A stretch of 38,740 bases of DNA. It comes from Acidobacteriota bacterium (GTDB taxonomy: Bacteria; Acidobacteriota; Aminicenantia; Aminicenantales; Saccharicenantaceae). Of this stretch, positions 1 through 6,557 are shown in pieces. The stretch is taken from positions 1-38,740 of the forward strand of contig JAKQUO010000062.1 of NCBI GenBank assembly GCA_029569255.1. Direction: 5' to 3'. A program made the position numbers and the translations under genes. Position 1 is the stretch's first letter. Every line of letters begins with the position of its first letter. Below the pieces are notes generated by a model. It was given only the letters and a program-made list of their open reading frames with translations. It ran no database searches and was not told the DNA's origin.

Positions 1-1298
1 CAGTTTGTATGCGCGTTGATGAGGAGGAGGGCGTTCCAGCCGAGGAGAGTGTCGCCTTGGCGCTTGCGGACGGCTACCGAACATCAGTCGTCAATCCGGG
101 TGATGACGAGATTCTGGCCTCAATTGCTCGGGGCCAGTCGATGGGCGACCTGGATATTGTGTTTTGGGACGACCACGACGATCTGCTTGCCAAGCTCAAG
201 GGGCGGATGGCTGATATCCTTGGTATCCGTGACGACGACTACAAGAGCTTTAATCAGTCGCTTGGGATCGATCAAAAGGACTGGGTCCGCAGCGAGGCGT
301 GGCAAATCCTCTCTCCCACTCGTGCGCAGCACTTCGGCACTGACGATCTGAACCGCTTGATCCAGAGAGAATACAAGGCAGGTCTCATTCAGAAGTCGCA
401 GAGCCAATGGAGCAAGATGCCACGACCATTCGGTGACTATGAGATCGTCTGGACCGACAAGATTATTCAGGTTCGAAATCGAAGCAAGGATGGATGGGCC
501 TACCCCAAGGGAAGTGGGCTGGACTACGTCGCCAATGGCGAGATCGGAATTGTTACTGAGGCTTTCAAGAGGAAGGAAGGCAGCGATGTCCTTGCCGCTG
601 TTTTTTCTACGCAAGTAGACGCCTCCTATCGGTACTACCGCGGTCAGGTTGACGAATACCTCGAACTTGCCTACGCGTTGACCGTCCATAAGGCGCAGGG
701 GAGCGACTTCGAGGTGGTTTTCCTGATCATCCCGCAGAAAGCCTCGACTTTGTCGCGAGAACTGAATTATACCGGCCTCACGCGGTTCCGTCGCAAGCTG
801 GTGCTCTTGGTCGAAAAGGATATCGAGCCCCTCCGACGTTTACGCAGCCCGGACTGCTCGGACACACGGTTGCGGAATACTCATATGTTCACGATAGCCC
901 TTCGACCGGATGATGTGAAGCGACCTCACATGGAGGCACTCATCCATCGTACGCGGAAGGGCATTGCAGTCCGCTCCAAGAGCGAGGTTGTCGTGGCAGA
1001 TGTGTTGGATGCGCTTGGGATCAGCTACGATTACGAGCAGCCGCTCTATTCGCGGACTGATTCGAAGGACTTTCGCCTTCCTGACTTCACGGTCAGCTTT
1101 GAAGGGGATGTTTTTTATTGGGAACATCTTGGTATGCTAAACGTACCCAGCTATCGCGAGGCGTGGGAACGAAAACAGACTTGGTATAAGGAAAACGGTT
1201 TTTCGGATCGATTGATCACATCCCAGGATGCGCCTGATGGAGGTATTGATGCTGCCAAGATCGAACAGATTGCTCGAAAACGTATCCTGGAAGAATAG
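1..1298 (+). CDS. C-terminal part of a superfamily 1 DNA helicase fused to a PD-(D/E)XK-like domain (5' truncated by window edge)
   Basis: The frame is open back to base 1, so the ATG at 9 is probably internal and the gene starts outside the window; residue numbers here count from that ATG. Residues 96-115 look like the start of a UvrD_C_2-type helicase domain (ILSPTR, then GTDDLN). Residues 223-241 carry helicase motif V (LTVHKAQGSDFE) and 249-260 motif VI (SRELNYTGLTRF), as in RecD-like helicases. Residues 323-395 resemble a PD-(D/E)XK nuclease fold: E326, LPDF with D359, then WEHLG with E372 and a downstream K389. Such fusions are known in DNA repair and phage-defence loci; the role here is inferred. 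Sampled GC is 47-52% against about 68% in the core, which suggests horizontal acquisition. The ATP-binding half is not visible, so activity cannot be judged. Confidence 0.7.
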   Translation, partial: VCMRVDEEEGVPAEESVALALADGYRTSVVNPGDDEILASIARGQSMGDLDIVFWDDHDDLLAKLKGRMADILGIRDDDYKSFNQSLGIDQKDWVRSEAWQILSPTRAQHFGTDDLNRLIQREYKAGLIQKSQSQWSKMPRPFGDYEIVWTDKIIQVRNRSKDGWAYPKGSGLDYVANGEIGIVTEAFKRKEGSDVLAAVFSTQVDASYRYYRGQVDEYLELAYALTVHKAQGSDFEVVFLIIPQKASTLSRELNYTGLTRFRRKLVLLVEKDIEPLRRLRSPDCSDTRLRNTHMFTIALRPDDVKRPHMEALIHRTRKGIAVRSKSEVVVADVLDALGISYDYEQPLYSRTDSKDFRLPDFTVSFEGDVFYWEHLGMLNVPSYREAWERKQTWYKENGFSDRLITSQDAPDGGIDAAKIEQIARKRILEE

Positions 1299-1520
1299 GT
1301 GTAGGGGAAATTGAGTTTGACGCCGCTTCCGGTGTGCCGGAACGGCCTGATCTTTGATAACCCGTTGATATTGAAGGTTTTCGGTTAACTGCTAGAGAAA
1401 GAGAACCGTTATGAAGAGGGTTGCACACGGGGAGCCATTTTCGTTTCCATCCCCCCGGTCCTTCGCAGCGCGGCGTGTGGGTGGCAATGGGATCGGTTGC
1501 CAGGTTCTCGAGGCGCGTAT

Positions 1521-1551
1521 CGGGACATGTACCGCCCCGGTACGTGTCCCG
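1521..1551. repeat. Long REP-like palindrome
   Basis: Arms 1521-1534 and 1538-1551 are reverse complements at 13 of 14 positions, with a 3-base CCC loop. The one mismatch is a U-G wobble in the plus-strand RNA, so the hairpin would be fully paired. No T-tract follows on either strand, so it is not a classical intrinsic terminator. Its GTACgTGTCCC arm recalls the REP-type palindromes mobilised by Y1 (REP-associated) transposases; that link is by resemblance only. Confidence 0.6.
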
Positions 1552-1575
1552 TAGGCCTGAATATCACTTGTGCGA

Positions 1576-1598
1576 AGCCGCCCGCTTTTTCGGCGGCT
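1576..1598 (-). terminator. Hairpin downstream of the dsrK-like gene, possible terminator
   Basis: AGCCGCC (1576-1582) pairs with GGCGGCT (1592-1598) around a 9-base loop, about 55 bases past the stop of the minus-strand Fe-S protein gene. It lacks the U-run of an intrinsic terminator on that strand, so it may only stabilise the 3' end of a Rho-terminated transcript. Confidence 0.3.
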
Positions 1599-1653
1599 CC
1601 CGATCAGGCGGCGTTCGCGGGCAGGACGAGGCCGGACCGGTCCGGGACGGGAC

Positions 1654-3003
1654 TCAGGCGTTCTTCCGGGGCAGGACGAGGGCGTCGGCGACGATCTCGA
1701 TGACCGTCTTGACCTCGGTCCCCAGCCCGTATTCCTTGCCGAGCTCGGTCAGCTGGTCGATGCAGTTGTGGCAGGGGGCGACGACGACCATGGCCCCGGT
1801 CGCGCGGATCTGCTCGGCCTTGAGGCGGCCCGCGGCCAGCCGGCGCTTGGCGAAGCGGGTCATCGCGAGCTGGCCCCCGCCCCCGCCGCAGCAGTAATTG
1901 TTCCGCCGGTTGGGGGTCATTTCCCGGAAATCCTCGACGGCGTTCTCGAGGAGGTACCGCTGCTCCTCGACGACCCCTCCCAGGCGGACCAGGTTGCAGG
2001 GGTCGTGCAGGGTGAGCGGCTTCTTGTTCTTCGAGGGGTCGAGCCGGACGCGGCCTTGCCTGACGTATTCGGCGGCCACCTCGAGGACGCTCTTGACCGG
2101 GAACCCGAACCGCCTGTTCAGCCACTGCGGGGCTTCCCAGCGCGTCGAGGCGAAGCCGTGGCCGCACTCGCCCAGGACGAGGACCTCGGCGCCCAGGTCC
2201 TCGCGGGCCTGGACGAGACGGCCGGACAGGAGGCCGGCGCAAGAGTCGTCGCCCGAATAGAGGCCGTAGTTCGTGACGTCGTAGCGGTCCGACGAGAAGG
2301 TCCAGCTTTCCCCGGCGGCGTGGAACAGCTTGGCCGCGGCGAGGAGCGAAAGGGGGAAGAACTTCGGCTCGCGCGGGTTGACCGTGTAGAGGAGCCGGGC
2401 GCCCTTCTCGTCGACGGGGATCCGGGCCCCGGGGTCGCCCGTCTCGGCCCTCAGCTCGTCCTGGATCCAGTCCACGGTCTCGAGCCATTCGTCGCGGGGG
2501 ATGCCCATGTTGTTGCCCTGCTCGACGGCGGTCATGACCGTGGACTGCAGTTCGGGCGGGACCAGTCCGGCGGCCGCCAGGGCGCCGCGGGCGGCCCGGA
2601 TGAGGCCGTGGATGTTGATCCCCGAGGTGCAGTTCACGGTGCAGCGGCCGCAGCCGGAGCAGCGGCCGAACAGGGCGTCCACCCACTCGCGGACCACGGC
2701 CTTGTCGAGCTTTCGGGCCCCCACCCAGCCGCCGGCCCGCCGGCCGCCCGGCAGGAAATGGTGCTTGATGACCCCCAGGACGAGGTTCAGCTTGTGGGCC
2801 GGGACGTCCTCGAGCTCGCCGTTGGTCAGGTAGTAATGGCAGGCGTCGGCGCAGAGGCCGCAGCGGATGCAGGTGTGGGCCGCGGCGATCTCGGGGGCCT
2901 TGAGCCGGCGGCGCAGCTCGGCCAGGATCGCGGCCAGGTCCGCGTCCGTCAAGCTGTCGAGCTTGTCTTGGTAAGGGTCGTGTCGGGCTGTCGCGTCCGC
3001 CAT
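1654..3003 (-). CDS. HdrD/DsrK-like iron-sulfur oxidoreductase subunit
   Basis: Predicted cytoplasmic catalytic subunit of a DsrMK-type membrane complex that passes electrons between the quinone pool and a disulfide/trisulfide substrate, in known systems DsrC. The 449-residue protein has two [4Fe-4S] ferredoxin motifs, C45/C48/C51/C55 and C115/C118/C121/C125. A C-terminal CCG domain (C336, C371-C372, C411, C414) matches the motif that binds the non-cubane catalytic cluster in heterodisulfide reductases. An earlier degenerate CCG-like segment lies around C255 and C280. The start ATG at 3003 is 2 bases after the stop of the membrane subunit gene, so the two are translationally coupled. Family membership is clear. 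DsrK versus another HdrD-type paralogue (TmcB, HmeD) cannot be settled from the sequence, and no dsrAB is present in the window. Confidence 0.85.
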   Translation of the reverse strand: MADATARHDPYQDKLDSLTDADLAAILAELRRRLKAPEIAAAHTCIRCGLCADACHYYLTNGELEDVPAHKLNLVLGVIKHHFLPGGRRAGGWVGARKLDKAVVREWVDALFGRCSGCGRCTVNCTSGINIHGLIRAARGALAAAGLVPPELQSTVMTAVEQGNNMGIPRDEWLETVDWIQDELRAETGDPGARIPVDEKGARLLYTVNPREPKFFPLSLLAAAKLFHAAGESWTFSSDRYDVTNYGLYSGDDSCAGLLSGRLVQAREDLGAEVLVLGECGHGFASTRWEAPQWLNRRFGFPVKSVLEVAAEYVRQGRVRLDPSKNKKPLTLHDPCNLVRLGGVVEEQRYLLENAVEDFREMTPNRRNNYCCGGGGGQLAMTRFAKRRLAAGRLKAEQIRATGAMVVVAPCHNCIDQLTELGKEYGLGTEVKTVIEIVADALVLPRKNA

Positions 3004-3005
3004 GG

Positions 3006-3632
3006 TCAGGCCCTCGACTCGGAACCCGGCAGGGCGCCCCGCCGGCCGAAATGGAGGCCGAAGACGACGCGGGTGAAGAAAAAGAAGACGCAATGCCGGA
3101 TCTTCCCCAGCGGGATGTAGAAGAAGAGCAGGATCGAGACGGCAAGCAAAGCGGTCTCGAGGGACGGGATGACGGTGCGGAGAAAGGCCAGGGCGAGGAA
3201 AACGTCGACGAACAGGTTGGCGAAGAAATCGTCCGGGCAGCTGAGCCGCCTCAGATGCGGCTTGGCGGCCCGCTTCGCGAGCAGGGCCGGCCCGACGACG
3301 GCGCCGGCGAGAAGGACCGGCCGGAAGACGCCTGGAGGAGGGCCGGGCCTGACGGGCAGGGCGGTCCAAACGACGTCGAGCAGGGCGGCGAAGATGGCCG
3401 TGTGATAGACGACGCCGCCCAGCATGGTCGGCAGGTGGCGGCTGACGCTCTCCTTGTCCGCCATCCCCTTGCCGAAGGCGTAGAGGAGGCCGCGGCCGGC
3501 CCGGCCGCGCGGCTCGGAAAGATAGACCCTGCGGCCGAAGGCGAAAGCCCGGGCTGTGAGCCAGGCCAGGCCCGCGAGGCAGGCCCCGGCCGCGGCCAGG
3601 GTGAGGACGCGGAGCGTTCCGAGCGCCGTCAT
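3006..3632 (-). CDS. DsrM-like b-type cytochrome membrane subunit
   Basis: A 208-residue integral membrane protein with about five hydrophobic segments: residues 8-30, 70-92, 104-120, 138-155 and 160-195. Histidines at 66, 77, 126, 180 and 194 lie in or beside membrane segments and could ligate heme b, as in the NarI/DsrM family. The C-terminal YIPLGKIRH region resembles the DsrM/TmcC group. It would exchange electrons with menaquinone and hand them to the Fe-S subunit encoded 2 bases downstream. The gene follows dsrC with a 6-base gap. Assignment rests on topology, the C-terminal motif and context, so the subfamily name is provisional. Confidence 0.75.
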   Translation of the reverse strand: MTALGTLRVLTLAAAGACLAGLAWLTARAFAFGRRVYLSEPRGRAGRGLLYAFGKGMADKESVSRHLPTMLGGVVYHTAIFAALLDVVWTALPVRPGPPPGVFRPVLLAGAVVGPALLAKRAAKPHLRRLSCPDDFFANLFVDVFLALAFLRTVIPSLETALLAVSILLFFYIPLGKIRHCVFFFFTRVVFGLHFGRRGALPGSESRA

Positions 3633-3638
3633 CGCCGC

Positions 3639-3959
3639 TCAGACGCAGCCGTCGGGCTTGGGCAGGCCGGCCAGCTTGCAGGCGCCCTTGGCCGGCCCGG
3701 ACGGGAAGAGCTCGTAGATCTGCCGGAGCGGCAGGTTGGTCGTCTTGCAGATGGCCCGGACCATCGGGGCGAGCTTCTTCTCCTCGTAGTAGCCGCGGAT
3801 GAAGCGGATCACGGCCCAGTGGTCGGGCGTGAGGGCGTCGAGGTTCTCCTGGTCCTTGGCCAGGGCCAGGGCGATCTCCTCGGTCCACTCTTCCGGACGG
3901 ACCAGGAAGCCTTCCTCGTTCAGCTCGAGCGTCCGGCCCCGGTATTCGATCGTCGGCAT
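3639..3959 (-). CDS. dsrC: DsrC/TusE-family sulfur carrier protein with both redox cysteines
   Basis: A 106-residue protein, the usual size for DsrC/TusE. It has the flexible C-terminal arm with both conserved cysteines, C94 (AKGACKLAGL) and the penultimate C105 (PKPDGCV). In dissimilatory sulfur metabolism these two cysteines carry the sulfite-derived sulfur as a trisulfide, which the DsrMK complex reduces. TusE-type homologues for tRNA thiolation and regulatory homologues keep only the last cysteine, so this one looks like a true redox DsrC. An AAAGGAG ribosome site precedes the ATG at 3959. The gene sits between a metallo-beta-lactamase-fold gene (14-base gap) and the dsrM-like gene (6-base gap), which supports one transcript. 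Confidence 0.9.
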   Translation of the reverse strand: MPTIEYRGRTLELNEEGFLVRPEEWTEEIALALAKDQENLDALTPDHWAVIRFIRGYYEEKKLAPMVRAICKTTNLPLRQIYELFPSGPAKGACKLAGLPKPDGCV

Positions 3960-3973
3960 GAAGAGAGCTCCTT

Positions 3974-4714
3974 TCAGTTCAGCTTCCGGACCCGGACCTC
4001 GATCCCTTTCTCGCCGGCGAGGAGCTTGACCAGCCGGCCGGTGTCCGTGTCCCCGAAATGATAGGGGTAGAGAATCTTCGGCCGGAAGGCGCGGGCCGCG
4101 TCGGCGACCTGCTCCGGCGTCATGGTGTAGGGCAGGTTCATCGGCAGGAAGGCGACGTCGATGCCCTCGAGGGACTTCATCTCCGGCGTGTTCTCGGTGT
4201 CCCCGGCGATGTAGACCCTCTTGTCGCCGAACGTGACGACGTAGCCGTTGCCCGCGCCCTTGGGGTGGAAGGGTTGGCCGTCGGGACGCTTGTGGGCGAT
4301 GTTGTAGGCCGGGACGGCCTCGATCGGCAGGCCGAGGACGGTCCGGGACTCGCCGTTGGCCAGTAGGACCGCCCCGGCGGGCAGCTTGCCGGCGCAGGCC
4401 TTGGACCCGACGACCGCCGTCCCCGGCTTGAGGATGGCCCCGAAGGCCTTCGGGTCGAGGTGGTCGAAGTGCTCGTGGGTGACGAGGACGAGATCGGCCT
4501 TGGGCAGCGCGCCGTAGTCGGCGACGTCGCCGTAGGGGTCGACGTGGATCGTCTTGCCCCCGAACGCCAGGATCAGGCTGGCGTGGCCGAGGAAGGCGAT
4601 CTCGAGGTCCCCCTGCGAGGTCGCCAGAACGTCCTTTTCCTGACCGGCCGAGGCGGACGAAACGCCGGCCAGGCCGAGGGCGACGAACAGGACCGCCAGG
4701 ACGAGTTTGCCCAT
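3974..4714 (-). CDS. Exported metallo-beta-lactamase-fold metal-dependent hydrolase
   Basis: A 246-residue protein with an N-terminal signal peptide (residues 1-24, ending SSASAG). The UPF0173/UlaG-like metallo-beta-lactamase fold follows: THEHFDHLD with H80, H82, D84 and H85, then a later AGDTENTPE and a C-terminal YHFGD. These would bind a di-metal centre. The substrate is unknown. The start is fixed by a strong AAGGAGGAGG ribosome site just upstream. It is the first gene of a tight minus-strand cluster with dsrC and the DsrMK-like genes. The signal peptide places it outside the cytoplasm, so a direct link to cytoplasmic DsrC is not obvious. Confidence 0.85.
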   Translation of the reverse strand: MGKLVLAVLFVALGLAGVSSASAGQEKDVLATSQGDLEIAFLGHASLILAFGGKTIHVDPYGDVADYGALPKADLVLVTHEHFDHLDPKAFGAILKPGTAVVGSKACAGKLPAGAVLLANGESRTVLGLPIEAVPAYNIAHKRPDGQPFHPKGAGNGYVVTFGDKRVYIAGDTENTPEMKSLEGIDVAFLPMNLPYTMTPEQVADAARAFRPKILYPYHFGDTDTGRLVKLLAGEKGIEVRVRKLN

Positions 4715-4741
4715 GATGCCTCCTCCTTGGGAACAGGCTCA

Positions 4742-4747
4742 ATTATA
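4742..4747 (-). promoter_or_regulatory. Perfect -10 box for the MBL-dsrC-dsrMK cluster
   Basis: The minus strand reads TATAAT here, 28 bases upstream of the ATG at 4714. No good -35 hexamer lies 16-18 bases further up, so it may need an activator or the match may be fortuitous. Confidence 0.45.
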
Positions 4748-4792
4748 CACCAAAACGGGCCGAGAGGCGCTCCACGGGGGCCCGGAGGGGAG

Positions 4793-5950
4793 CTATCTCT
4801 TGAGTGACGCGATCTCGGCGACGGCCGCGACGGCCTTGCGGATGTGCTCCTCGGTGTTGAACGGGCCGATGCCGAAACGGACCGCCCCGTGGATCTTGTC
4901 CGTCCCGATCTGCTCGTGGACGAGCGGGGCGCAGTGGAGGCCGGTCCGGCAGGCGATCCCGTGATCGACGTCGAGCATGGTCCCCACGTCGGCGGCCTCC
5001 ATGCCCTCGATGTTGAAGGCCAGGACGGCGATGTGGTCATTCAGGCTGTCGAGGCAGTAGAGGCGGACCCGGGGGATGTCCCGGAGGCCGTCGCGGAGGA
5101 TCCCGGCCAGGCGCATCTCCTCGCGGTGGATCGTCTCCAGCCCCTTCTCCAGGACCCAGCTCACGCCGGCCTTGAGGCCGGCGATGCCCATGACGTTGGG
5201 CGTGCCGTACTCGAGGCGATAAGGGTATTCGTCGAGGTGGGCCCGGACGGCCGAGCGGACGCCCGTGCCGCCGGCGCGGGTGTGGCGGATCTCGATCCCC
5301 TCCCGCACATAGAGGCCGCCGATGCCCGTCGGCCCGAGCAGCGACTTGTGGCCGGTGAAGGCGACGACGTCGAGGAACTGGGCCTCCATGTCGACGGGGA
5401 CCTTGCCCGCCGACTGCGAGGCGTCGACGGCGAAGGGGATGCCGGCCTCGCGGCAGAGCCGGCCGATCGCGGCGATGGGCTGGACCGTGCCGATGACGTT
5501 CGAGGCGTGGTTGACGACGACGAGACGGGTCGTGGGGCGGAACCTCTTGCGGATCTCCTCCGGGTCGACGAAGCCGGCCCCGTCGAAGGGCACGAAGTCG
5601 ACCTCGACCCCTTCCCTCCGGAGGTGGTAGAGCGGCCTCAGGACGGAGTTGTGCTCGACGGCCGTGGAGACGGCGTGGTCGCCGGGGCGGAGGAGGCCGA
5701 AGATGATGAGGTTCAGGGCGTCGGTCGAGTTGTAGCCGAAGCAGAGGCGGTTGGGGTCGGCGCCGTGGAAAAAGCCGGTCAGGAGCTTGCGGGTGTCCTC
5801 GACGACGAGGCCGGTCTCCATGCACAGGTCGTAGCCGGACCGGCCGGGATTGACCCCGTAGTGCCTGAAGAAATGGTCCATGTAGCGGTAGACCTCTTCC
5901 GGCTTGGGGAAGGAGGTCGCGCCGTTGTCGAGAAAGATCAGCTGGCTCAT
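4793..5950 (-). CDS. Class V aminotransferase, cysteine desulfurase-like (am_tr_V_EGC type)
   Basis: A 385-residue PLP enzyme of the SufS/CsdA-like fold. The N terminus has the family signature LDNGATSFPKP. D176-A-S-Q (PLP pyridine nitrogen) and the Schiff-base lysine K202 in TGHKSLLG are both present. Near the C terminus, ACRTGLHCAP gives C334 and C340 in the place of the catalytic cysteine loop of cysteine desulfurases. These enzymes take sulfur (or selenium) from cysteine as a persulfide for Fe-S clusters or thio-modifications. The exact acceptor is not evident, and no scaffold (SufU/IscU) gene lies beside it. The nearby Fe-S-rich cluster makes a sulfur-supply role plausible. The ATG at 5950 is preferred because the family alignment begins there. 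Confidence 0.85.
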   Translation of the reverse strand: MSQLIFLDNGATSFPKPEEVYRYMDHFFRHYGVNPGRSGYDLCMETGLVVEDTRKLLTGFFHGADPNRLCFGYNSTDALNLIIFGLLRPGDHAVSTAVEHNSVLRPLYHLRREGVEVDFVPFDGAGFVDPEEIRKRFRPTTRLVVVNHASNVIGTVQPIAAIGRLCREAGIPFAVDASQSAGKVPVDMEAQFLDVVAFTGHKSLLGPTGIGGLYVREGIEIRHTRAGGTGVRSAVRAHLDEYPYRLEYGTPNVMGIAGLKAGVSWVLEKGLETIHREEMRLAGILRDGLRDIPRVRLYCLDSLNDHIAVLAFNIEGMEAADVGTMLDVDHGIACRTGLHCAPLVHEQIGTDKIHGAVRFGIGPFNTEEHIRKAVAAVAEIASLKR

Positions 5951-5999
5951 GTTCGCGCTCCGCTGCGGGGAATGGCCCGGCGGCCGGGCGAGAGGCGTA

Positions 6000-6028
6000 A
6001 TACTAGACGAAGTCGGGCCGGATTGCAA
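6000..6028 (-). promoter_or_regulatory. Sigma70-like promoter for the class V aminotransferase
   Basis: The minus strand reads TTGCAA (6028-6023), 17 bases, then TAGTAT (6005-6000), about 50 bases before the start codon. The -35 is a palindrome that also lies in the -35 position for folK on the other strand. Confidence 0.5.
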
Positions 6029-6052
6029 CCGGCCGGGGGGAACGCTTAAGAT
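6023..6052 (+). promoter_or_regulatory. Candidate sigma70-like promoter for folK
   Basis: TTGCAA (6023-6028), 18 bases, then TAAGAT (6047-6052), only 16 bases before the folK ATG. The transcript would have a very short leader. The match is moderate. Confidence 0.35.
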
Positions 6053-6068
6053 AGGGGGGAGGCGGGCC

Positions 6069-6557
6069 ATGATCTACCACTTGAGCCTCGGCAGCAACCT
6101 GGGCCGGCGGGCCCGGATCCTCGTCCGGGCCCGCCGGCTGCTCGAAGCGGGGGGGGCCGTGATCACGGCGGAGTCGTCCCTCTACGAGACCGAGCCCGTG
6201 GACCTGCCGGGGCAGCCGTGGTTCCTGAACCAGGCCGTCGAGGTCCGGACGGACCTCGGGCCCCGCGATCTTCTCCGGCTGGCCGGGGCGGTCGAAACGG
6301 CCTTGAAGCGCGTCCGGACCGCGGCCAAGGGCCCGCGGACGATCGACATCGACATCCTCTTCGCCGGCGGCCTCGTCATCGAGGACCCGGACCTCGTCGT
6401 GCCGCACCCGCGGCTCCACCTGCGGAACTTCGTTCTCGTCCCGCTGGCCGAGATCGCCCCGGACCTCGTCCATCCGGTCCGGAGGCGGACCGTCCGCGAG
6501 CTCCTGGACGCCTCGACCGACCCGGCCCGCGTCGTCAGAAGTCCAGGCCGAGCGTGA
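6069..6557 (+). CDS. folK: 2-amino-4-hydroxy-6-hydroxymethyldihydropteridine diphosphokinase
   Basis: Transfers pyrophosphate from ATP to 6-hydroxymethyl-dihydropterin in folate synthesis. The 162-residue protein starts HLSLGSNLG, the usual HPPK N terminus. It contains the family signature GPRTIDIDILF around residues 94-104 with the metal-binding aspartates, then VPHPRLHLRNFVLVPL, another conserved segment. Length is normal for a single-domain FolK. The ATG at 6069 follows a GGGGGAGG purine run. The gene stands alone, divergent from the aminotransferase, and its last 23 bases overlap the 3' end of the TonB receptor gene tail to tail. No other folate genes are in view. Confidence 0.95.
   Translation: MIYHLSLGSNLGRRARILVRARRLLEAGGAVITAESSLYETEPVDLPGQPWFLNQAVEVRTDLGPRDLLRLAGAVETALKRVRTAAKGPRTIDIDILFAGGLVIEDPDLVVPHPRLHLRNFVLVPLAEIAPDLVHPVRRRTVRELLDASTDPARVVRSPGRA

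Larger units (their letters stand above)
1299..1653. other. Non-coding junction between low-GC accessory DNA and the high-GC core
   Basis: This 355-base stretch separates the helicase fragment from the Fe-S protein gene on the opposite strand. I see no convincing gene in it. The first part (to about 1430) shares the lower GC of the helicase gene. It contains two hairpins described separately, a long palindrome at 1521-1551 and a 7-bp hairpin at 1576-1598. It probably marks the boundary of an integrated segment, but no direct repeat or tRNA is visible to define an attachment site. Confidence 0.5.

Noticed and set aside
1421..1897. Plus-strand open frame across the junction and into the dsrK-like gene
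   Set aside because: Arg/Ser/Pro-rich translation without domain features, overlapping the palindrome and a real gene on the other strand.
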